Assembly (NCBI GenBank): GCA_016125585.1
Contig: WGLL01000005.1
Span: 1 to 64,000 of the forward strand
Length of the DNA: 64,000 nucleotides
Reading direction: 5' to 3'
Origin: Caulobacter sp.
GTDB lineage: Bacteria > Pseudomonadota > Alphaproteobacteria > Caulobacterales > Caulobacteraceae
Within the stretch, counting starts at the first letter, position 1. Every line of letters starts with the position of its first letter. The translations under genes were made by a program, and so were the position numbers. A model generated the notes under the pieces. It had not been told where the DNA came from. It did no database searches and saw only the letters and a list, made by a program, of their open reading frames with translations. Below, piece by piece: positions 15,464-23,532 of the stretch.

Positions 15464-16624
15464 TTGAAACGCCGCAGCATCCGGCCCCGGCCGGACTGGC
15501 AGGAGGAGGCCGCGCGCGTCGGCTTCACCTTCCACCATATGGACGGGGCCCCCTACTGGGACGAGAGCGCCTTCTACGAGCTGACCCTGGCCCAGGCCGA
15601 GGCGGTCGAGGACGCCGCCGCAGACATCCACGCCATGTGTCTCGACTTCGTCGCCGAGGCGGTGAAGAGCGAGCGGATCATGACGCGGCTGGCCATCCCC
15701 GAGGCTCATCGCGACTATGTGGCCGAAACCTGGGCGCGGGGCGATCCGACCCTCTACGGCCGGTTCGACTTCGCCTATGACGGCAAGGGTCCGCCCAAGC
15801 TCTACGAATACAACGCCGACACCCCGACCAGCATCTTCGAGACGGCGGTGTTCCAGTGGCTGTGGCTGGAAGGGCGGATCAAGGACCGGACGCTGCCGGC
15901 CGACGCCGACCAGTTCAACAGCCTGTTCGAGAAGCTGCGCGACCGGTTCACGGCCATCTTCCCGAACGGCGGGTTTGTGCATTTCTCCAGCGACGCGGAG
16001 TCGGTCGAGGACCGCCAGACGGTGAAGTTCCTCGAGGACCTCGCCGCCCAGGCCGGGCTCGAGCCCCGGTTCGTGGCCATCGACCAGATCGGACTCGACG
16101 CCGACGGCCGTTTTGTCGACGACGGGAACAACATCATCCAGGCCATCTTCAAGCTCTATCCCTGGGAGATGATGCTGCGCGAGCCCTATGCCGACAACGT
16201 CGCCGGCTCGAAGACCCAGTTCATCGAGCCGGCCTGGAAGGCGCTGTTGTCCAACAAGGGCCTGCTGCCGATGCTGTGGGAGCGCCACGCCGGCCACCCC
16301 AACCTGCTGGAGGCCTGGTTCGAGGACGATCCCGGAGCGGCGGGGCTGGGCGATTCCTACGTCCGCAAGCCGCTGTTCTCGCGCGAGGGCGCCAATATCG
16401 AACTGGTCGACCGGGGCTGCCGCGCCGAGGTGCTGGATCAGGGCTACGGCGCCGAGGGCTGGATCCGCCAGGCCCTGCACATGCCGCCGCGCTATGAGGG
16501 CAATTATCCGGTGATCGGGGCCTGGATCGTCGGCGACGCGCCGGCCGGCATGGGCATCCGCGAGGACGACGGGCCGGTGACCAAGAACATGAGCCGCTAC
16601 CTGCCCCACGCGATCATCGGCTGA
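15464..16624 (+). CDS. yjfC: Glutathionylspermidine synthase-like ATP-grasp ligase (YjfC/YgiC type)
   Basis: 386 residues, equal to the synthetase half of E. coli Gss; the amidase half is absent, as in YjfC and YgiC. Motifs: KLYEYNADTPTSIFETA (~107-123), GFVHFSSDAES, IFKLYPWEMMLREPY, YVRKPLFSREGANIEL and VIGAWIVGD, covering the ATP-grasp nucleotide and Mg sites. It should ligate an amine to a carboxylate using ATP, but the natural substrate of the stand-alone forms is not known. The TTG start at 15464 is supported by the N-terminus RRSIRPRPDWQEEAARVGFT, matching the family start, and by near-overlap with the pspA stop. Confidence 0.92.
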   Translation: MKRRSIRPRPDWQEEAARVGFTFHHMDGAPYWDESAFYELTLAQAEAVEDAAADIHAMCLDFVAEAVKSERIMTRLAIPEAHRDYVAETWARGDPTLYGRFDFAYDGKGPPKLYEYNADTPTSIFETAVFQWLWLEGRIKDRTLPADADQFNSLFEKLRDRFTAIFPNGGFVHFSSDAESVEDRQTVKFLEDLAAQAGLEPRFVAIDQIGLDADGRFVDDGNNIIQAIFKLYPWEMMLREPYADNVAGSKTQFIEPAWKALLSNKGLLPMLWERHAGHPNLLEAWFEDDPGAAGLGDSYVRKPLFSREGANIELVDRGCRAEVLDQGYGAEGWIRQALHMPPRYEGNYPVIGAWIVGDAPAGMGIREDDGPVTKNMSRYLPHAIIG

Positions 16625-16825
16625 GTTTCCCTCTCCCGTGGGGAGAGGGAGGGGTCCATGGCCCGCGGGCCATGGGAGGGTGAGGGCGTACGGCGCCGGA
16701 AGGGGCTCCTCGCAAAGATATCTGCGGGTGGAAGCGGACCGGCGCGCGACCGCCGAACACCGTAAACCCTCACCCTCCCACGCCTGCGGCGCGGGCCCCG
16801 CCCTCTCCCTCGCGGGAGAGGGAAA
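16625..16825. repeat. Paired inverted repeat, family A, copy 2
   Basis: The outer ends are a perfect 14-bp inverted pair (GTTTCCCTCTCCCG at 16625-16638, CGGGAGAGGGAAAC at 16812-16825). Inner GGGTGAGGG and CCGTAAACCCTCACCCTCCC match copies 1 and 3. It fills the whole gap between convergent yjfC and the isomerase gene and stops one base before the isomerase stop codon. Confidence 0.85.
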
Positions 16826-16826
16826 C

Positions 16827-17429
16827 TCAGGCCGCCAAGGCCTCCTCGACCTGACCCAGCCGCTCCTTGCCAAAGAACATCTCCTCGCCGACGAAGAAGG
16901 TCGGGATGCCGAAGGCGCCGCGGTCGGCGGCGGCCTGGGTGTTGTTCATCAGGGTCGATTTGACCTCATGGCTCTGGGCCCGCTCCAGCAGGGCGGCGGC
17001 GTCGAGGCCGCCGTCGGTCAGCACCCGGGCCACGACCTCGGGATCGCCCATGTTCTCGCCGTCTTCCCACATCGCCTTCAGCACCACCGGCATGTAGCGC
17101 TCGCCGACCCCTTCCAGGCCGGCGGCGACGAAGGCGCGCATGATGATCAGGGTGTTGATCGGAAAATGCGGGTTCATGCGGAACTTGCCCAGACCGTGTT
17201 TGGCCACGAACCGCCGGCTCTCCAGCATCTCATAGTCCATCTTGCCCTTGACCCCGGCGAAGGCGGTGAAGGGCGCCTGGTTGCCGGTGGCCTTGAACAG
17301 CCCGCCCAGCAGGCAGGGGACGACGTTGAGGGTGGCGCCGGTCCGCTCCAGGATTTCCGGAATGACCATCGCGGCCATGTAGGCGTTGGGGCTGGCGAAA
17401 TCGAAGAGGAAGTCGAGGGTCTTGGCCAT
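16827..17429 (-). CDS. 2-hydroxychromene-2-carboxylate isomerase-like DsbA-family protein
   Basis: 200 residues. Thioredoxin-fold, GST-kappa-like protein: DFLFDFASPNAYMA at the N-terminus (the catalytic Ser of the family sits in this loop), YKGLF-like LLGGLFKATGN, and the C-terminal FGIPTFFVGEEMFFGKERL. Family members isomerise hydroxychromene carboxylates in naphthalene breakdown using glutathione; many homologues have other or unknown substrates. It starts 5 bases after the SDR stop, so the two are probably co-transcribed. Confidence 0.88.
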   Translation of the reverse strand: MAKTLDFLFDFASPNAYMAAMVIPEILERTGATLNVVPCLLGGLFKATGNQAPFTAFAGVKGKMDYEMLESRRFVAKHGLGKFRMNPHFPINTLIIMRAFVAAGLEGVGERYMPVVLKAMWEDGENMGDPEVVARVLTDGGLDAAALLERAQSHEVKSTLMNNTQAAADRGAFGIPTFFVGEEMFFGKERLGQVEEALAA

Positions 17430-17433
17430 GGGG

Positions 17434-18168
17434 TCACCAGGTCTCCGTCCAGGGGCGCAGGTCCATCTCATGGGTCCAGGCCGAGCGATGCTGCTTGTGA
17501 AGCCAGACGTAGTTCCTGGCGATTTCGTCGGGATCGAGGATTTCGCCGCGCTCCAGCCGCGCTTCAGCGTCCGGCATGTTCTGGCGGGTGAAGACCCCGT
17601 CGATGGCGCCGTCGCAGATCACATGGGCGACATGGATGCCCTGCGGTCCCAGTTCCCGCGCCATGCTCTGGGCGAGATTGCGCAGGGCCGCCTTGGCGCC
17701 GGCGAAGGCGGAAAACCCCTCGCGGCCGCGCACGCTGGCGGTGGCGCCGGTGAACAGGATGCTGCCCCGGCCGCGCGGAACCATCACCCGCGCCGCCTCT
17801 CGCCCGGTCAGGAACCCCGCTAGGGCCGCCATCTCCCAGACCTTGCTGTAGACCCGGGTGGTGGTCTCGCGGATGCCGAAGCGGACGTTGGCCCCGATGT
17901 TGAACACCACCACCTCGAGCGGGCCAATCTCGGCTTCGATGCGGTCAAACAGGGCAGTCATCGCCTCTTCCGAGCGGGCGTCGACGCCGAAGGCATGAGC
18001 CTCGCCGCCCTCGGCCGCGATGGCGCCTGCCAGGGCCTGCAGCTGGTCGAGGTTGCGTTCGCGGCGGGTCATGCAGACCGCCATCCCCTCGCGGGCGAAC
18101 GCCCGGGCGATCGACCCGCCCACCCCCTCGCCGGCGCCGACCACGAGACAGACCCCCTTGGCGGCCAT
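17434..18168 (-). CDS. SDR-family protein with Phe in place of the catalytic Tyr
   Basis: 244 residues. The cofactor motif is VVGAGEGVG. The usual NNAG is NIGAN, and the catalytic segment reads TGATASVRGREGFSAFAGAK, so the expected YxxxK is FAGAK. The catalytic Ser region (GATAS) and Lys remain. Without the Tyr hydroxyl the normal SDR proton relay cannot work, so it may be a non-catalytic or altered-chemistry member. It heads a two-gene operon with the DsbA-like isomerase. The cofactor cannot be read with certainty. Confidence 0.88.
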   Translation of the reverse strand: MAAKGVCLVVGAGEGVGGSIARAFAREGMAVCMTRRERNLDQLQALAGAIAAEGGEAHAFGVDARSEEAMTALFDRIEAEIGPLEVVVFNIGANVRFGIRETTTRVYSKVWEMAALAGFLTGREAARVMVPRGRGSILFTGATASVRGREGFSAFAGAKAALRNLAQSMARELGPQGIHVAHVICDGAIDGVFTRQNMPDAEARLERGEILDPDEIARNYVWLHKQHRSAWTHEMDLRPWTETW

Positions 18169-18235
18169 GGCAGAAGCTCCTCAACAGTGAAGAGGTAAGT
18201 TGTAATTAAATACTGACCGAGTCAACCACGTCGTC

Positions 18236-18413
18236 CTTCTCCCGCTCGCCGGGAGAAGGTGGCCGCGCAGCGGCCGGATGAGGGCGGCGCGGGATCAAGG
18301 CGGTGGCCCGCCTTCCGGCGCGGATCGATCCGCCCGGCGCCCAAGGTTCAACCCTCGGGGCTGCCCTCATCCGAGCCCTCCGGGCCCACCTTCTCCCGGC
18401 GAGCGGGAGAAGG
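18236..18413. repeat. Paired inverted repeat, family D, copy 1
   Basis: The left arm is CCTTCTCCCGCTCGCCGGGAGAAGG plus GGCCGGATGAGGG. The right arm is CCCTCATCCGAGCCCTCCGGG plus CCTTCTCCCGGCGAGCGGGAGAAGG read inward. The right arm lies inside the 3' end of the WYL regulator gene. Copy 2 is at 56079-56234. Confidence 0.8.
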
Positions 18414-19124
18414 ATTCGCTGCCCGCGCCCGCCAGGCGGCGATCGAGTCCTCCACCGCCCGCCGCCAGCGGGCCCGCAGGATTGGCGGACGTTCGGGATA
18501 GTGGTCTTCCAGGAAAACGGCCGCCACCACCCGGTCGGTGCGGAAGTTGCGGAAGTCGGCGCGCAGTTCGCACCAGCCGACCAGGTTGCGGGTGGTGTCG
18601 CGATAGCCGATGGCCACCGGCCAGATGACCCGCCGGCTCTGTTGGCCCTGCTCGTCGGCATAGGCGATGTCGATCTTGCGGCCGGCATGGATGGCGGCGC
18701 GGACCTGGGCCATGTCGAGGTTGTCCGGCGTGTTGCCCCGCGCCGGCGGGGTGCGGCTGGCCGGGTCCAGGATCATCGGCCGCAGGTGTTCGGGCACGGT
18801 GGCGGCGATCTTGGCCACCAGATCCCGAGCCGCCGTGGCCAGGGCCGGATCGCCGCGCCCGGCCACCCACTGCGCCCCCAGCACCGCCGCCTCGACCTCG
18901 TCGGCGGTCAGCATCAGCGGCGGCATGTCATAGCCCGCGTCCAGCACATAGCCGACGCCCGCCTCGCCGCGGATCGGGGCCCGCTGGCCCATCAGGGCGG
19001 CGATGTCGCGATAGACGCTGCGCCTGGAGGTCTCCAGTTCCTCGGCCATGGCCTGGGCGGTCACCGGGGCCGAGGCGCGCCGCAGGATCTGGATGATCTG
19101 GAACAGACGGTCGGCGCGGCGCAT
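18348..19124 (-). CDS. YafY/WYL-type transcriptional regulator with repeat-derived C-terminus
   Basis: 258 residues. N-terminal DeoR-like helix-turn-helix (MRRADRLFQIIQILRRA, VTAQAMAEELETSRRSVYRD), then a WYL ligand-sensing region (~135-215: IHAGRKIDIAYADEQGQ, RNLVGWCELRADFRNFRTDR) and WCX-like end. It is divergent from the GST pseudogene and probably regulated it. ATG 19124 begins at the HTH; the longer frame to 19223 overlaps the GST start. The last ~21 residues (PSPARREKVGPEGSDEGSPEG) are encoded by the right arm of repeat D1 and are unlike the family. Confidence 0.88.
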   Translation of the reverse strand: MRRADRLFQIIQILRRASAPVTAQAMAEELETSRRSVYRDIAALMGQRAPIRGEAGVGYVLDAGYDMPPLMLTADEVEAAVLGAQWVAGRGDPALATAARDLVAKIAATVPEHLRPMILDPASRTPPARGNTPDNLDMAQVRAAIHAGRKIDIAYADEQGQQSRRVIWPVAIGYRDTTRNLVGWCELRADFRNFRTDRVVAAVFLEDHYPERPPILRARWRRAVEDSIAAWRARAANPSPARREKVGPEGSDEGSPEG

Positions 19125-19215
19125 GCAGGGGTCCTTCGGGTCATGCTGACAGCAGGCTGTCAGCAGGGCGGGACTATTGATCATCCCGTCAGACAAGCCA
19201 ACCGGAGACGCCCAG

Positions 19216-19931
19216 ATGATCACCCTCTACAGCGCGGGACAGGGCTTCGACCTGCCCGAATACAGCCCCTACGGCGCCAAGACCGAGGTCCAGCTGCAGC
19301 TGGCCGATCTGCCCTATCGCAAGGCCAAGGGATCGCCCGGCGACTCGCCCAAGGGCCAGCTGCCCTGGATCGAGGACGATGGCGAGACAATCGCCGACTC
19401 CACCTTCATCCGGGCTCATATCGAGAGCAAATACGGGGTCGATCTCGATACCGGTCTCAGCCTCGAGGACCGCGCCCGGCCTGGGCGGTCGAGCGGATGG
19501 TGGAAAACCAGCTGGGCTGGACCGCCGCCCATTTCCGCTTCCTGGACCCCGCCAACTTCGAGAAGGGCCCGGCCCACTGGTTCGACGCCGCGCCGGAAGC
19601 CATGCGCGAGACCCTGAAGGCCGGGTTGCTGTCGGCGGTGAAGACCAACGTTCACGCCGTCGGCGTCGGCCGTCACAATGAGGCGGAGATCGCCTGGCTG
19701 GGCGAACGCTCCCTGAAGGCGATCGAGGTCATGCTGGGCGACAAACCCTTCCTCTACGGCGACCGCCCGGTCGGCTCGGAGGCGGTGGTCTATTCGACCC
19801 TGATGGTGACCCTGAACCCCTTCTTCGACTCTGCGCTGCACCGCCGCGCCGAGGCCATGCCGACCCTGGTCGCCTACGTCGAGCGGATGACCGACCGCTT
19901 CTATCCGGACTTCCGCAGGATGGCGGCCTGA
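19216..19931 (+). pseudogene. Glutathione S-transferase-like gene with a one-base frameshift
   Basis: From ATG 19216 the frame reads MITLYSAGQGFDLPEYSPYG through LSLEDRAR. At about 19474-19484 the homology moves to the -1 frame (AWAVERMVENQLGWTAAHFR) and continues to YPDFRRMAA at 19931. Restoring one G in CCCGGCC would give a 238-residue GST of the metaxin/Faxc-like type, with N-terminal thioredoxin-like and C-terminal helical domains. It is either a recent pseudogene or an assembly error in a G/C run. The WYL regulator is divergent with a 91-base gap. Confidence 0.82.
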
Positions 19932-19984
19932 GGGGGCAGGTCGCCCTCCGCCATTTCCGCAGATCCGCCGTTCTCTCAATTCCA

Positions 19985-20104
19985 CCGTCACCCCCGGACT
20001 TGTTCCGGGGGCCCATACGCGCCCGGCGTCGGCCAATCCGGGCGCGAACCCTTCAACCGCCTGAGTTAATGAACCCCCGGAACAACACGTCCGGGGGTGA
20101 CGGA
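19985..20104. repeat. Paired inverted repeat, family C, copy 1
   Basis: CCGTCACCCCCGGACTTG TTCCGGGGG on the left and CCCCCGGAACAACACG TCCGGGGGTGACGG on the right, with an unrelated ~60-base centre. It lies between two plus-strand genes and is the main content of 19932-20211. Other copies: 27789-27912, 45059-45183, 50142-50265. Confidence 0.85.
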
Positions 20105-20211
20105 AGGGGAGGGGCGGAGCCGGGGACATCTGACCGGCCCGACCGGCCGTCGCCCCCCACCCCACCGCCGTCCTTTGCCACCACCGCCGCGCCGCGCTAG
20201 GAAGCGCGCCC

Positions 20212-21132
20212 ATGTCCGACGCCCCCGCCGCCTTCGCCGTCTACGGCGCTCCGCCGCCCGCCCTCGCCGATGTTCCGGCCGGCGCCCCCCAGCTGTCGCC
20301 GCTGAGCCCCGGCTCGACCGCCCAGGAACCCCTGGACGACGCCTCCCTGGACGAGATCGTCATGCTGGCCCCGGCCGGGACCCTCGAGCGCCGCTACGCC
20401 ATCGCCCAGGCCTTAAGGGCCCTCAAGCCCGAGGGGCGCCTGCTGGTCATGGCGCCCAAGGATCGCGGCGGCACGCGGCTGGCCGGCGATCTCACCCTGC
20501 TGGGGGCGAGCTTCGGCGAGACCGCCAAACGCCATCACCGCATCTGCCAGGTCGCCCGCCCGGCCGATCTGGCCGCGGTCTCGGCCACCATTGCCGACGG
20601 CGCCCCCCGACTCGATCCGGACCTGGGCCTGTGGACCCAGCCGGGGGTGTTCAGCTGGGACCGCGTCGACCTCGGCACGGCCCTGCTGATCGAGGCGCTG
20701 CCGCCGCTCTCCGGCCGGGGCGCCGATCTGGGCTGCGGTCTTGGCCTGCTGGCCCGCAAGGTGCTGGCCTCGAAGGATGTCACCGATCTGGCGCTGGTCG
20801 ACATCGACCGACGGGCCATCGAGGCGGTGCGCCGCAACGTCGACGACCCGCGCGTCACCGTCCACTGGGCCGACCTGCGCGGCGTCGAGCCGGCCCTGGC
20901 GGATCTCAACTTCGTGGTCATGAACCCGCCCTTCCACGACGCCGGGGCCGAGGATCGCGCCCTGGGCGCCGTCTTCATTCGCCGCGCCGCCGGGATGCTG
21001 AAGAAGGGCGGCGTCTGCTGGCTCGTCGCCAACCGACACCTGCCCTACGAGAAGACCCTCGCCGAGCATTTCAGCCATGTGACCCCGCGCGGCGAGGGCG
21101 GCGGCTACAAGGTCTATGAGGCCCGCAAGTGA
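20212..21132 (+). CDS. RsmC-like 16S rRNA guanine methyltransferase
   Basis: 306 residues in two parts: an N-terminal degenerate half and a C-terminal SAM-dependent domain. RsmC signatures are present: PGVFSWDRVDLGTALL before the fold, GADLGCGLGLLARK (SAM site, ~172-185) and NPPFHD (catalytic, ~239-244). RsmC methylates N2 of a guanine in 16S rRNA helix 34 (G1207 in E. coli) in the 30S subunit. The downstream RsuA gene starts with GTG overlapping this TGA, so both act on 16S rRNA from one coupled transcript. RsmC versus its close relative RlmG cannot be fully settled by eye. Confidence 0.87.
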   Translation: MSDAPAAFAVYGAPPPALADVPAGAPQLSPLSPGSTAQEPLDDASLDEIVMLAPAGTLERRYAIAQALRALKPEGRLLVMAPKDRGGTRLAGDLTLLGASFGETAKRHHRICQVARPADLAAVSATIADGAPRLDPDLGLWTQPGVFSWDRVDLGTALLIEALPPLSGRGADLGCGLGLLARKVLASKDVTDLALVDIDRRAIEAVRRNVDDPRVTVHWADLRGVEPALADLNFVVMNPPFHDAGAEDRALGAVFIRRAAGMLKKGGVCWLVANRHLPYEKTLAEHFSHVTPRGEGGGYKVYEARK

Positions 21133-21869
21133 CCCAGCAGGTCCGGCTGGACCGGCTGCTGTCCAACCTCGGCTACGGCAGTCGGCGCGAGATGGCCGCC
21201 CTGGCCGCCGCCGGCGGGGTGATCCTCGACGGCCAGCCGGTCCGCAAGGGCGACCAGAAGGTGCCGGTGGCCCGCGACCTGCCGTCCCGCATGACCGTGC
21301 GCGGCAAGCCGGTCGATCCGCCGCCGGGCATGGCCCTGATGCTCAACAAGCCGCTGGGCGTGACCTGTTCGCACAAGGAAGCCGGCGCCCTGGTCTATGA
21401 GCTGCTGCCGGTGCGCTGGCGGGCGCGGGACCCGGTGCTGTCCACCGTCGGCCGCCTCGACAAGGACACCAGCGGCCTGCTGTTGATCACCGACGACGGC
21501 TTGCTGCTGCACCAGATCATCTCCCCCCGGGCGGCGGTCTCCAAGCGCTACCATGTCACCCTGGCCCGGCCGATGGACGGAACAGAGGCCGCCGTCTTCG
21601 CCAGCGGAACCCTGATGCTGGAGAGCGAGGACAAGCCGCTGCTGCCGGCCGAGCTGGAGGTCCATTCGCCGACCACGGCCCACCTGACCCTGCATGAGGG
21701 CCGCTATCATCAGGTGCGGCGGATGTTCGCCGCCGTCGGCAACCACGTCGAGGCGCTGCATCGGGATCGCGTCGGGGGGCTGGACCTGCCGGCCGACCTT
21801 GAGCCTGGCCAATGGCGGATCATGAGCGATGCCGATATCGCCGCGGTGTTCGCCGGGACCGCGGGTTAG
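21129..21869 (+). CDS. rsuA: RsuA-family 16S rRNA pseudouridine synthase
   Basis: 246 residues. N-terminal S4 RNA-binding domain (VRLDRLLSNLGYGSRREMA, residues 5-60), then the catalytic domain with LMLNKPLGVTCS and the Asp-containing GRLDKDTSGLLLITDDG (~111-127). The C-terminal HEGRYHQVRRMFAAVGNHV is typical. E. coli RsuA makes pseudouridine 516 in 16S rRNA; relatives RluB/E/F act on 23S, but the small single S4-catalytic layout favours RsuA. The GTG start at 21129 overlaps the RsmC-like stop (GTGA), indicating translational coupling. Confidence 0.88.
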   Translation: MTQQVRLDRLLSNLGYGSRREMAALAAAGGVILDGQPVRKGDQKVPVARDLPSRMTVRGKPVDPPPGMALMLNKPLGVTCSHKEAGALVYELLPVRWRARDPVLSTVGRLDKDTSGLLLITDDGLLLHQIISPRAAVSKRYHVTLARPMDGTEAAVFASGTLMLESEDKPLLPAELEVHSPTTAHLTLHEGRYHQVRRMFAAVGNHVEALHRDRVGGLDLPADLEPGQWRIMSDADIAAVFAGTAG

Positions 21870-21930
21870 CGCCTACTGGAACCAACCGTTTGGCGGCGGA
21901 TTTCATCTGCATAGCAGCAGGTGATTTCCC

Positions 21931-22371
21931 GTGTTCGACCCGATCCGCATCGCTCCCGTCCTCGGCGCCCTGGCGGCCGGCCTGATCGGCTTGGCCAGCC
22001 CTGCCGCCGCCGCCGGCAACACCGCTGATGTCTGCGCCGCCCCGGCTCCGGCCCCTGGCGCGACGGTCCACGGCCCGGTGCTGTTCGTCGAAACCGGCGA
22101 CACCCTCTGCGTGGCCCTTGGAGAGACCCCGGACCAGTGGGTCCGCCTCAGCCTCGCCGACGCCCCGGCCGACAACCCCATCCGTCGCGCCTCGACCACG
22201 CGGGCCAATGACAACCCGCGCGGCGCGCTGCTGGCCGTGGCCTTCAGCCAGAATGTGGATTGCAACGTCCAGGCTGACGGTCGCGCCATCTGCGCCCTGC
22301 AGGACGGCCGCTCGATTGGCGCCGCCTTGCGTCAGCCCACCGCCTGGGCCGCCGGCAAGGAATGGCGTTAG
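21931..22371 (+). CDS. Small secreted protein, degenerate staphylococcal-nuclease-like fold
   Basis: 146 residues, GTG start. The signal peptide is ~1-28 (GLASPAAAAG). The mature part has a pattern reminiscent of SNase domains: ETGDTLCVALG..QWVRLSLADAP at the start of the barrel, then GALLAVAFSQNVDCNVQADGRAICAL and SIGAALRQPTAWA. The catalytic Arg/Asp/Glu set of active nucleases is not recognisable, so nuclease activity is unlikely. Fold assignment is pattern-based and tentative. It precedes repeat E and faces a DUF72 gene. Confidence 0.65.
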   Translation: MFDPIRIAPVLGALAAGLIGLASPAAAAGNTADVCAAPAPAPGATVHGPVLFVETGDTLCVALGETPDQWVRLSLADAPADNPIRRASTTRANDNPRGALLAVAFSQNVDCNVQADGRAICALQDGRSIGAALRQPTAWAAGKEWR

Positions 22372-22416
22372 ACCCCTCCCGTCGAAGCCTCTCTGTCCCC
22401 AACCTCAACCCACATC

Positions 22417-22561
22417 CGTCATCCTGGGCCTTGTGCCCAGGATCCCTCCGTCGTCTGCGCGACAGCAATGACGTTCGCCCCGACGGCGTCACCCTTCGCC
22501 TCGATGGGCCAAGATCATTGAGGCTCAACAAGGAATCCTGGGCACAAGGCCCAGGATGACG
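22417..22561. repeat. Paired inverted repeat, family E
   Basis: Left CGTCATCCTGGGCCTTGTGCCCAGGATCC and right GGATTCCTTG-facing GAATCCTGGGCACAAGGCCCAGGATGACG are near-perfect inverted copies (TCCTGGGC.TTGTGCCCAGGA). Each arm is itself a hairpin. It occupies the gap between convergent genes. Only one copy in this window. Confidence 0.8.
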
Positions 22562-22569
22562 ACCCGCTG

Positions 22570-23376
22570 TCAGACCTTTCCGTCCACCCATTGCTGCAAG
22601 GCCACCGCCCCGTGCGGCGCGCGCACCTTGCCCTCGTGGATGATGAAGGCGAACACGTCGCGCGGCTTGGACGGCGGGACATGGTCCGGATCGACCAGCG
22701 GCAGGTCGCCGGGAACGCCGCCGGCCGCCCAGGTCTTCAGCCGGCCCGCCCACTGATCCAGCTCCGCCGCCGGATAGGCGGTCTCGCAATCGTCCGATCC
22801 CGTCTGCAGTCGCGCATAGACGAAGTCGGCGGTGACGTCGGCGATCTCCGGATAGGTCTGGTGTTTGGCGTAGACACAGGCCACGCCGTATTTGCGGATC
22901 AGGGCGGGAAATTCCGGACAGCAGAAGCTGTCGTGCCGCACCTCGACCGCGTGGCGCAGGGTCAGGCCGTCGAGGGATTTCGGCAGCAGTTTCAGAAAGC
23001 CCTCGAAATCCCCCGGGTCAAATTTCTTGCTGTTGGCGAACTGCCAGAAGATCGGCCCCAGCTTCCCGCCCAGCTCGCTCATCCCCTGACCCATGAACCG
23101 CTCCAGCGACTCACCGGCGTCGGACAGCACCTTGCGGTTGGTGGTGAAGCGGCTGCCCTTGACCGCGAAGACGAAGTCATCGGGCGTCTCGTCGCGCCAC
23201 TTCTTCCAGCTGTCGGGCTTGAAGGTCGAATAGTAGGTGCCATTGATCTCGATGCTGCGCAGCTGGCGGCTCATGTAGCCGAGCTCGTCCTTCTGCTTGA
23301 GCGTGTCGGGATAGAAGACTCCGCGCCAGGGCTCGAAGGTCCAGCCGCCGACGCCGGTGCGGATCGTGCCTGACAT
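22570..23376 (-). CDS. DUF72 family protein
   Basis: 268 residues, TIM-barrel-like YecE family. Typical elements: GTIRTGVGGWTFEPWRGVFYP at the N-terminus, SIEINGTYYSTFKPDSWKKW, FVFAVKGSRFTTNRKVL, LGPIFWQFANSKKFDPGDFEGFL and the C-terminal DVFAFIIHEGKVRAPHGA. Biochemical function is not established. ATG 23376 has CAGGAGATTC upstream. The much longer frame to 23703 crosses repeat F and is not believable. Confidence 0.88.
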   Translation of the reverse strand: MSGTIRTGVGGWTFEPWRGVFYPDTLKQKDELGYMSRQLRSIEINGTYYSTFKPDSWKKWRDETPDDFVFAVKGSRFTTNRKVLSDAGESLERFMGQGMSELGGKLGPIFWQFANSKKFDPGDFEGFLKLLPKSLDGLTLRHAVEVRHDSFCCPEFPALIRKYGVACVYAKHQTYPEIADVTADFVYARLQTGSDDCETAYPAAELDQWAGRLKTWAAGGVPGDLPLVDPDHVPPSKPRDVFAFIIHEGKVRAPHGAVALQQWVDGKV

Positions 23377-23532
23377 GGAATCTCCTGGGTCGGTATGGTT
23401 AACGGGTCGGGACGCTACAACATCTTGGGGGTGAACAAAACGCGAAAGCAGCTGTTCCGCCGATTCGGTCATGGTCTGTTTCCACGCTGTTCGGCGAGGC
23501 GTTAACCGGCGCGCGTTTGCCGTTAACCGATG

